A stretch of 64,000 bases of DNA from Pseudoduganella guangdongensis (GTDB taxonomy: Bacteria > Pseudomonadota > Gammaproteobacteria > Burkholderiales > Burkholderiaceae_D): positions 186,001 through 250,000 of the forward strand of contig NZ_WWCJ01000001.1 in the NCBI RefSeq assembly GCF_009857475.1. Direction: 5' to 3'. Shown piece after piece: positions 49,398 through 56,174 of this stretch. The notes below the pieces were generated by a model, which was not told the origin of the DNA, did no database searches, and saw only the letters and a program-made list of their open reading frames with translations. A program made the translations under genes and the position numbers. Numbering within the stretch: position 1 is the stretch's first letter; each line of letters opens with the position of its first letter.

Positions 49398-50522
49398 ATG
49401 CAGATCGAAAAAGACATAGTCAGGGTAGGCTTTAACCCGCTCACCGATTGCGCCTCGCTGGTGATGGCGTCGGTGCTGGGGCTGGACCGCAAGCACGGCA
49501 TCCGCATCGTATTGAGCAAGGAGACCTCCTGGGCCGGCGTGCGCGACAAGCTGCTCACCGGCGAGCTCGATGCGGCCCACGCGCTGTACGGCCTGGTGTA
49601 CGGCACCCAGCTCGGCATCGGCAGCGCGCGGCGCGATATGGCGATCCTGATGAATTTGAACCGCAACGGCCAGGCCATCACCCTCTCGCGCCGCCTGTTC
49701 GAGGAGGGCATACGGGACGGCGCCGGCGTGGCCGCCCTGGCGCATGAACGCCAGTTGCGCTGGGCGCAGACTTTCCCCACCGGCACCCACGCCATGTGGC
49801 TGTATTACTGGCTGGCCGCGCACGGCGTGCATCCGCTGCGCGAGGCGCGCGTGATCACGGTGCCGCCGTCGCAGATGGCGACCAACCTGGCCGCCGGGCA
49901 TATGGACGGCTTTTGCGCCGGCGAGCCCTGGAACCACCGCGCCGTGATGGACGGCGTAGGCGTGACCATCGCCACCAGCCAGCAAATCTGGCCCGACCAT
50001 CCGGAGAAGGTGCTGGCCTGCACCCAGGACTTCGTGCGGCGCCACCCGAACACCGCGCGTGCCCTGGTGGCCGCCGTGCTGGAAGCGAGCCGCTGGATCG
50101 ACGCCAGCGCCGCCAACCGCATGGCGATGGCCGAGATCATCTCCGCCGTCCACTACGTCAACACCAGCAAGGAAGTAATCTGGCAGCGCATTCTCGGCCA
50201 TTATGAGGACGGCATGGGCCGCAGTTGGGAAGATACGCACAGCATGCGCTTCCACCAGGAAGGCGCGGCCAACTTCCCCTACCTGTCGGACGGCATGTGG
50301 TTCATGACCCAGCACCGGCGCTGGGGCCTGCTCAAGGCCGCGCCGGACTACCTGGGCATAGCGCTCAAGGTGCACCAGGTGGCGCTCTATAAAGAGGCGG
50401 CCGAGATCACGGAAACGGCGATCCCGGACAGCACGCTGCGCAGCTCGGTGCTGATGGATGGCAGTATTTGGGATGGCCGCCACCCCGAGCGCTACGCGGA
50501 ATCGTTCGCGATCCGCGCCTGA
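49398..50522 (+). CDS. nasS: NasS-type nitrate/nitrite sensor (NrtA-like binding protein)
   Basis: Cytoplasmic solute-binding-type protein of 374 residues of the NrtA/CmpA family without a signal peptide. In nitrate assimilation it holds NasT until nitrate or nitrite binds. Segments: VRVGFNPLTDCASLVMASVL, KLLTGELDAAHALYGLVYGT, AAHGVHPLREARVITVPPSQ, AAGHMDGFCAGEPWNHRAVM and WPDHPEKVLACTQDFVRRHP, all characteristic of the family. The start at ATG 49398 is chosen for AGGAG eight bases upstream; ATG 49359 overlaps the nasT stop. Cotranscribed with nasT. Confidence 0.92.
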   Translation: MQIEKDIVRVGFNPLTDCASLVMASVLGLDRKHGIRIVLSKETSWAGVRDKLLTGELDAAHALYGLVYGTQLGIGSARRDMAILMNLNRNGQAITLSRRLFEEGIRDGAGVAALAHERQLRWAQTFPTGTHAMWLYYWLAAHGVHPLREARVITVPPSQMATNLAAGHMDGFCAGEPWNHRAVMDGVGVTIATSQQIWPDHPEKVLACTQDFVRRHPNTARALVAAVLEASRWIDASAANRMAMAEIISAVHYVNTSKEVIWQRILGHYEDGMGRSWEDTHSMRFHQEGAANFPYLSDGMWFMTQHRRWGLLKAAPDYLGIALKVHQVALYKEAAEITETAIPDSTLRSSVLMDGSIWDGRHPERYAESFAIRA

Positions 50523-50549
50523 GATGGTGCAGGCCATGCGCTATTGCAG

Positions 50550-50566
50550 TGCACCATTCTTGGGCG
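50550..50566. promoter_or_regulatory. NtrC-like site 1 upstream of nitrate transporter promoter
   Basis: TGCACCATTCTTGGGCG: matches most of TGCACYANNNTGGTGCA, with mismatches in the right half. It lies about 75 bases above the -24 element, the usual position for an enhancer. Its left half also pairs with ATGGTGCA at 50524-50531. Confidence 0.6.
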
Positions 50567-50569
50567 TGA

Positions 50570-50586
50570 TGCACCTTCAAATGGCG
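50570..50586. promoter_or_regulatory. NtrC-like site 2 (weaker)
   Basis: TGCACCTTCAAATGGCG: a good left half-site (TGCACC) with a degenerate right half, one helical turn or two from site 1 (20-base periodicity). It might bind cooperatively with it. Confidence 0.4.
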
Positions 50587-50638
50587 AAAAGCCGCCGCCG
50601 CGCACCCCGCGCACGGCCATTCCCTAGGGAAGAGCAGC

Positions 50639-50654
50639 TGGCACGGCTCTTGCA
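50639..50654 (+). promoter_or_regulatory. Sigma-54 promoter of the nitrate assimilation operon
   Basis: TGGCACG-N4-TTGCA: GG at 50640-50641 and GC at 50652-50653, exactly ten bases apart, a near-perfect -24/-12 promoter. Expected transcription start about 50664. The RNA then enters the ANTAR leader. NtrC-type sites lie 50-90 bases upstream. Confidence 0.92.
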
Positions 50655-50670
50655 AAGCATAGGTAAAGCA

Positions 50671-50710
50671 CCGGTCTAACGACGGATCGGCAACCGGACA
50701 ACGGCGTCCG
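50671..50710 (+). ncRNA. ANTAR-type two-hairpin antitermination motif
   Basis: P1: stem CCGGTCT / GGATCGG (50671-50677 and 50684-50690) with hexaloop AACGAC. P2: stem CGGAC / GTCCG (50695-50699 and 50706-50710) with hexaloop AACGGC. Both loops carry A1 and G4, the residues known to be required in NasR/NasT and EutV targets. The P2 3' arm shares bases with the following terminator stem, so both cannot form at once. Confidence 0.88.
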
Positions 50711-50754
50711 CGCGGCACGGCCATCGATGGCCCGTGCTGCGCGGACGCCTTTTT
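50703..50754 (+). terminator. Intrinsic terminator in the nitrate operon leader (attenuator)
   Basis: Perfect outer stem GGCGTCCGCGC (50703-50713) / GCGCGGACGCC (50739-50749), an inner GC-rich extension around GATCGAT-like loop, then TTTTT (50750-50754). It lies between the sigma-54 start and the transporter ATG, so transcription stops here unless NasT stabilises the ANTAR hairpins. Confidence 0.93.
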
Positions 50755-50771
50755 GTTTTCAGGGGCATACC

Positions 50772-52073
50772 ATGGCCAGTAAAGCGACCAGCATCAAACT
50801 GTTTTCGTTCTCTTCGCCGCAGATGCGCGCCTTCCACCTTACCTGGATGGCGTTCTTCGTCTGCTTCTTCGCATGGTTCGCCTGCGCGCCGCTGATGCCC
50901 GTGATTAAAGGGGAATTCGGCCTGACCGCAGCGCAAATCGCCAATATCAATATCGCGGCGGTGGCCATCACCATCATCGTGCGCCTCATCATCGGCCCGC
51001 TGTGCGACCGTTACGGCCCGCGCAAGGCGTACACCGGCTTGCTGCTGCTGGGCGCCATTCCGGTGCTGGGCGTGGCTGCCGCGCAGACGTACGAGAGCTT
51101 CCTCTTCTTCCGCCTGCTGATCGGCGCGGTGGGCGCCAGCTTCGTCATCACGCAGTATCACACCTCGGTCATGTTCGCGCCCAACGTAGTCGGCACCGCC
51201 AATGCGGCAGCCGCGGGCTGGGGCAACGCGGGCGGCGGCGTGGTGCAGTCCACCATGCCGATGATCATGGCCGCCATGGTCATGCTGGGCGTGGGCGAAA
51301 CCATGGGCTGGCGCGCCGCCCTGGTAGTACCGGGCGTACTGATGCTGGTCATGGCTTTCCTCTACTACCGCTTCACGCAGGACTGCCCGGACGGCAACTA
51401 CGCCGAGCTGCGCGCCGCCGGCATTGAACTGGAAGGCGGCAAGAAAGGCGGCTGGGCGAGCTTCAAGCTGGCCGCCGGCAACTACCGCGTGTGGATGCTG
51501 TTCGTGACCTACGGCGCCTGCTTCGGCGTCGAGATCTTCATCCACAACATCGCCGCCATCTACTACGTGGACACCTTCAAGCTATCCCTGGCGCAGGCCG
51601 GCATGGCGGCCGGCAGCTTCGGTTTGCTGGCGCTGTTTGCCCGCGCGCTGGGCGGCTGGCTGTCGGATAAAGCGGCCCTGCGCGGCAGCCTGAATAGTCG
51701 CGTCACGTTGTTGGTGGTGATGATGCTGGGCGAGGGTATCGGCCTGCTGTTCTTCTCCAAAGCGGACAGCGTGCTGTTCGCCGTGATCGCGATGCTGGTG
51801 TTCGGCCTGTTCACCCACATGGCATGCGGCGCCACCTACGCGCTGGTGCCCTTCATCGACAAACGCGCATTGGGCGGCGTGGCCGGCATCATCGGCGCAG
51901 GCGGCAATGTCGGCGCGGTGGCGGCGGGCTTCCTGCTGAAAGGCACCGGCAATACCCAGCAAACCCTTTGGATTCTCGGCGTACTCGTCGCCTTGTCCGC
52001 CCTGTGCGCCCTGGCCGCACGGTTCAGCGCATCCACCGTGGAAGAACACGCCATCGCAGGAGCCGCAGCATGA
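50772..52073 (+). CDS. Nitrate/nitrite transporter, NarK/NasA MFS family
   Basis: Permease of 433 residues with twelve helices. The nitrate/nitrite porter signatures are visible: FFVCFFAWFACAPLMPVIKG (helix 1), IIVRLIIGPLCDRYGPRKAY with the substrate Arg, TANAAAAGWGNAGGGVVQST (the Gly-rich nitrate signature, about 155) and GGVAGIIGAGGNVGAVAAGF (second signature, about 375). ATG 50772 has AGGGG seven bases upstream. Its TGA overlaps the nirB ATG (ATGA). It is the first gene after the attenuator and brings nitrate in for NasA. Confidence 0.93.
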   Translation: MASKATSIKLFSFSSPQMRAFHLTWMAFFVCFFAWFACAPLMPVIKGEFGLTAAQIANINIAAVAITIIVRLIIGPLCDRYGPRKAYTGLLLLGAIPVLGVAAAQTYESFLFFRLLIGAVGASFVITQYHTSVMFAPNVVGTANAAAAGWGNAGGGVVQSTMPMIMAAMVMLGVGETMGWRAALVVPGVLMLVMAFLYYRFTQDCPDGNYAELRAAGIELEGGKKGGWASFKLAAGNYRVWMLFVTYGACFGVEIFIHNIAAIYYVDTFKLSLAQAGMAAGSFGLLALFARALGGWLSDKAALRGSLNSRVTLLVVMMLGEGIGLLFFSKADSVLFAVIAMLVFGLFTHMACGATYALVPFIDKRALGGVAGIIGAGGNVGAVAAGFLLKGTGNTQQTLWILGVLVALSALCALAARFSASTVEEHAIAGAAA

Positions 52074-54592
52074 AAATCGTCGTCATCGGCCACGGCATGG
52101 TCGGCCACCAATTCCTGAAAAGCCTGCCGCGCGACAGCGGCGCGCAGGTCACCGTGCTGTGCGAGGAAGCGCGCCCCGCCTACGACCGCGTGCACCTGTC
52201 GGAGTTCTTCAGCGGGAAGAGCGCGGACGAGCTGTCGCTGGTCGAGCCGGGCTTCTTCGAGCGCGACGACATGGTGCTGCGCCTGAATGCGCGCGCCCTG
52301 GCGATCCACCCGGACGCGCGCAAGGTCAGCGTCAGCGACGGCACGGTGCTCGCATACGACAAGCTGGTGATCGCCACCGGCTCCTTCCCCTTCGTGCCGC
52401 AGATTGAAGGCAAGGACCGCAAGGACTGCTTCGTCTACCGCACCATTGAAGACCTGGAGGCGATGCAGGAATGCGGTGCGCGCTCGAAAACCGGCGTCGT
52501 GATAGGCGGCGGCCTGCTTGGGCTGGAATGCGCCAAGGCGCTGCGCGACATGGGCCTGGAAACGCACGTGGTGGAATTCGCGCCGCGCCTGATGGCGGTG
52601 CAGGTGGATGACGGTGGCGGCCGCGTGCTGCGCAAGAAGATCGAAGAGCTGGGCGTGACTGTCCACACCGGCAAGAACACCAGCGCCATCGTGGCGGGCG
52701 AGGGTGCGACCCACCGCATGCAGTTTGCCGACGGCAGCGCGCTGGACACCGACATGATCGTATTCTCCGCCGGCATCCGCCCGCGCGACTACCTGGCGCG
52801 CGAATGCGGGCTGGAAGTCGGGCCGCGCGGCGGCATCGCCATCAACAACCATTGCCAGACCAGCGATGCGAACATCTACGCCATCGGCGAATGCGCGCTG
52901 TGGAACGGCATGGTGTACGGCCTGGTGGCGCCGGGCTACGACATGGCACGCGTCGCCGCGCGCCATATCCTGGGCGATAGCGCGGCCGAATTCGGCGGCG
53001 CCGACATGAGCACCAAGTTGAAGCTGATGGGCGTGGACGTTGCCAGCATCGGCGACCCGCACGCCAAGGCGGAAGGCGCGCGCTCCTACCAGTTCACCGA
53101 CGAACGCAAGCAGGTCTACAAGAAGATCGTCGTGTCCGATTGCGGCAAGTACCTGCTGGGCGGCGTGATGGTGGGCGATGCCGGCGAGTACGGCACCCTG
53201 CTGCAAATGATGCTGAACAAGATCGAACTGCCGGAGGCGCCGGAATTCCTGATCCTGCCGCAATCGGACGGCGCCGCCAAGCCGGGGCTGGGCGTGGACG
53301 CGCTGCCGGCCAGCGCGCAAATCTGCTCCTGCAACGATGTATCGAAGGGCGCCATCTGCGATGCGGTGGCCGGCGGCGCCACCAGCATCGGCGCCATCAA
53401 GAAATGCTGTGGCGCTGGCACGTCCTGCGGCGGTTGCGTGCCGCTGGTGACGCAGATCATGAAGGCCGAGATGAAAAAGCTCGGCATGGACGTCAACAAC
53501 CACGTTTGCGAACACTTTGCCCACTCGCGCCAAGAGCTGTTCCACCTGATCCGCGTAGGGCAGATCAAAGCGTTTGACGACCTGCTGGCGCGCCACGGCA
53601 AAGGCCTGGGCTGCGACGTCTGCAAGCCGCTGGCGGCCAGCATATTCGCGACCTGCTGGAACGACTTCGTGCTGAAGAAGGAGCACGCCAGCCTGCAGGA
53701 CTCGAACGACTACTTCCTCGGCAATATCCAGAAAGACGGCACCTACTCCGTGGTGCCGCGTATGCCGGGCGGCGAAGTCACGCCGGAAGGGCTGATCGCG
53801 GTCGGCCAGGTTGCCAAGAAATACGGCCTGTACACCAAGATCACCGGCGGCCAGCGCGTCGACCTGTTCGGCGCGCGCGTCGAGCAACTGCCGCAGATCT
53901 GGGAGGAACTGATCGCCGCCGGCTTCGAGACCGGCCACGCCTACGGCAAATCGCTGCGCACCGTGAAGTCCTGCGTCGGTTCCACCTGGTGCCGCTACGG
54001 CGTGGACGACTCGGTCGGCCTGGCGATCGAACTGGAAAATCGCTACAAGGGCCTGCGCACGCCGCACAAGATCAAGTTCGGCGTGTCCGGCTGCACCCGC
54101 GAATGCGCCGAAGCGCAAGGCAAGGACGTCGGCATCATCGCCACCGAGAAGGGCTGGAACCTGTACGTGTGCGGCAACGGCGGCATGAAACCGCGCCACG
54201 CCGAGCTGCTGGCCTCCGACCTGGACAAGGCCACGCTGGTCGCCTACATCGACCGCTTCCTCATGTTCTACAGCCGCACGGCGGATCGCCTGCAGCGCAC
54301 CAGCACCTGGCGCGAAAACCTGGAAGGCGGCCTGGATTACCTGAAAGCGGTGGTCATCGGCGACAAGCTAGGCATCAATGCCGAGATGGAGCAGGACATG
54401 CAGCGCGTGGTCGACACCTATGCCTGCGAATGGAAAGAAGCCGTCAACAATCCCGAAACGCGCGCCCGCTTCCGCCACTTCGTCAACAGCCCGGAAGCGG
54501 ACAGCAACGTCGTCTTCATGGAAGAGCGCGGCCAGATCCGCCCCGCCACCGTGGAAGAACGCAAACGCATCCCAATCAAAGCCATCGCCTGA
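52070..54592 (+). CDS. nirB: NADH-dependent nitrite reductase large subunit NirB
   Basis: Assimilatory nitrite reductase of 840 residues reducing nitrite to ammonium. N-terminal FAD/NADH domain (MKIVVIGHGMVGHQFLKSLP, GVVIGGGLLGLECAKALRDM). A BFD-like [2Fe-2S] domain follows (CSCNDVSKGAICDA ... CCGAGTSCGGCVPL, about 422-464). The sirohaem/[4Fe-4S] domain at the C-terminus has KSCVGSTWCRYG (about 634) and GVSGCTRECAEAQGKD (about 675), the four Cys cluster ligands. Overlaps the transporter gene by ATGA. nirD follows after 11 bases. Confidence 0.97.
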   Translation: MKIVVIGHGMVGHQFLKSLPRDSGAQVTVLCEEARPAYDRVHLSEFFSGKSADELSLVEPGFFERDDMVLRLNARALAIHPDARKVSVSDGTVLAYDKLVIATGSFPFVPQIEGKDRKDCFVYRTIEDLEAMQECGARSKTGVVIGGGLLGLECAKALRDMGLETHVVEFAPRLMAVQVDDGGGRVLRKKIEELGVTVHTGKNTSAIVAGEGATHRMQFADGSALDTDMIVFSAGIRPRDYLARECGLEVGPRGGIAINNHCQTSDANIYAIGECALWNGMVYGLVAPGYDMARVAARHILGDSAAEFGGADMSTKLKLMGVDVASIGDPHAKAEGARSYQFTDERKQVYKKIVVSDCGKYLLGGVMVGDAGEYGTLLQMMLNKIELPEAPEFLILPQSDGAAKPGLGVDALPASAQICSCNDVSKGAICDAVAGGATSIGAIKKCCGAGTSCGGCVPLVTQIMKAEMKKLGMDVNNHVCEHFAHSRQELFHLIRVGQIKAFDDLLARHGKGLGCDVCKPLAASIFATCWNDFVLKKEHASLQDSNDYFLGNIQKDGTYSVVPRMPGGEVTPEGLIAVGQVAKKYGLYTKITGGQRVDLFGARVEQLPQIWEELIAAGFETGHAYGKSLRTVKSCVGSTWCRYGVDDSVGLAIELENRYKGLRTPHKIKFGVSGCTRECAEAQGKDVGIIATEKGWNLYVCGNGGMKPRHAELLASDLDKATLVAYIDRFLMFYSRTADRLQRTSTWRENLEGGLDYLKAVVIGDKLGINAEMEQDMQRVVDTYACEWKEAVNNPETRARFRHFVNSPEADSNVVFMEERGQIRPATVEERKRIPIKAIA

Positions 54593-54603
54593 GGAGAGCA
54601 GCC

Positions 54604-54960
54604 ATGCATCGTGACCAATCCGCCGCCGCCTGGACCGCCATCTGCAACGTAGACGAAATCGTCCCCAATACCGGCGTCTGCGCCCTATTGCAAGGCCAGC
54701 AGGTTGCCGTCTTCCGCATGAACGAAGGGGAGGGCAGTGGCAGCCGCGTCTTCGCCATCGGCAACTACGACCCCAACTCCCAAGCCGCCGTGCTTTCGCG
54801 CGGCCTGGTCGGCAACCTGGGCGAACGCCTGGTGGTCGCCTCCCCAATCTACAAGCACCACTTCGACCTGCAAACCGGCGAATGTCTGGAAGCGCCCGAG
54901 CACTCCGTGCCGACCTGGCCCGCGCGCATCGAAGGCGGAAAGGTCTGGGTCGGGGCATGA
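54604..54960 (+). CDS. nirD: Nitrite reductase small subunit NirD
   Basis: Small Rieske-like subunit of 118 residues: WTAICNVDEIVPNTGVCALL, GQQVAVFRM, FAIGNYDPNSQAAVLSRGLV, ASPIYKHHFDLQTGECLEAP and VPTWPARIEGGKVWV. It has the fold and the conserved HxF region, but not the two Cys-His pairs that would bind a cluster, as is usual for NirD. Needed for NirB activity. ATG 54604 has GAGGAGAG upstream. Its TGA overlaps the next gene's ATG (ATGA). Confidence 0.95.
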   Translation: MHRDQSAAAWTAICNVDEIVPNTGVCALLQGQQVAVFRMNEGEGSGSRVFAIGNYDPNSQAAVLSRGLVGNLGERLVVASPIYKHHFDLQTGECLEAPEHSVPTWPARIEGGKVWVGA

Positions 54961-56171
54961 AACCCGCCCTGGTCGTCGTTGGCAACGGCATGGCCGGCAT
55001 GCGCACGGTCGAAGAGCTGCTCAAGCTCGCGCCGGACATGTACGACATCACCGTGTTCGGCGCCGAGCCGCACGGCAACTACAACCGCATCCTGCTGTCG
55101 CCGGTGCTGGCGGGCGAAAAGTCGGTGGACGACATCATGCTCAACACGCGCGAATGGTACGCGCAGAACCGCATCACCCTGCACACCGGCGACCCGGTCG
55201 AGCACATCGACCGCAAACGCCGCCTGGTGCGCGCGCGCTCCGGACTGGAAGTGCGCTACGACCGCCTGCTGCTGGCAACCGGCTCGCGCCCCTTCATCAT
55301 TCCCGTGCCCGGCCACCAGCTGCCGGGCGTGCTGGCCTTCCGCGACATCAACGACGTGGAGCAGATGCTGGCCGCCGCGCGCGACCACCGCCACGCCGTC
55401 GTCATCGGCGGCGGCCTGCTCGGGCTGGAGGCCGCCAATGGCCTGCAGCGCCAGGGCATGCAGGTGACCGTGGTGCACGTCACCGACACGCTGATGAACC
55501 AGCAGCTGGACAAGCCAGCTGCCCGGTTGCTGCAAAAGGCCCTGGAAGCGAAAGGCCTCACCTTCCGCATGGAAGCCCAGACCAGCGCAATCGTCGGTCC
55601 CGAGCGCGTGACTGCAGTGCGCTTTGCCGATGGCAGCGAGGTTCCGGCCGACCTGGTGGTAATGACTGCCGGTGTGCGCCCCAATATCGAACTGGCCAAA
55701 GGCAGCGGCCTGCATTGCGAACGCGCCATCGTGGTGGACGACACGCTGCAGACCTTCGACCCCCGCATCTATGCCGTGGGCGAATGCGTGCAACACCGCC
55801 GCGCTACCTTTGGCCTGGTGGCGCCGATCTGGGAGCAGGCGCGCGTGTGCGCCGCCCACCTGGCCGGCGCCGGACACCGTCGCTACGTGCAGCAGGTTAC
55901 GCCGACGCGCCTGAAGGTGACAGGTGTTGACCTGTACTCGGTGGGCGACTTTATCGGCGGCGAAGGCAGCGAAGACCTGGTGCTGCGCGATCCAAGGCGC
56001 GGCGTCTACAAGCGGCTGGTGCTGGACGGCAGCCGCATCAGCGGCGCGGTGCTGTACGGCGACGTGCAGGACGGCCCCTGGTACTTTGACCTGATCCAGA
56101 ACCGCACCGACATTTCGTCGATGCGAAACCATCTTCTGTTTGGGCAGGCGCTGTGCGCGCAGGCCGCATGA
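54957..56171 (+). CDS. FAD/NADH oxidoreductase of nitrate reductase (NasB/NirB N-domain type)
   Basis: FAD-dependent pyridine nucleotide oxidoreductase of 404 residues, like the N-terminal half of NirB without its later domains. It probably supplies electrons from NADH to NasA. Motifs: KPALVVVGNGMAGMRTVEEL (FAD), HAVVIGGGLLGLEAANGLQR (NADH; about 142) and the second FAD segment RIYAVGECVQHRRATFGLVA (about 265). The start ATG 54957 overlaps nirD. NasA starts three bases after the stop. No C-terminal [2Fe-2S] domain is present, but NasA carries one. Confidence 0.9.
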   Translation: MKPALVVVGNGMAGMRTVEELLKLAPDMYDITVFGAEPHGNYNRILLSPVLAGEKSVDDIMLNTREWYAQNRITLHTGDPVEHIDRKRRLVRARSGLEVRYDRLLLATGSRPFIIPVPGHQLPGVLAFRDINDVEQMLAAARDHRHAVVIGGGLLGLEAANGLQRQGMQVTVVHVTDTLMNQQLDKPAARLLQKALEAKGLTFRMEAQTSAIVGPERVTAVRFADGSEVPADLVVMTAGVRPNIELAKGSGLHCERAIVVDDTLQTFDPRIYAVGECVQHRRATFGLVAPIWEQARVCAAHLAGAGHRRYVQQVTPTRLKVTGVDLYSVGDFIGGEGSEDLVLRDPRRGVYKRLVLDGSRISGAVLYGDVQDGPWYFDLIQNRTDISSMRNHLLFGQALCAQAA

Positions 56172-56174
56172 ACC

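Noticed and set aside
51836..54199. 787-codon minus frame opposite nirB
   Set aside because: Antisense shadow; nirB is certain.
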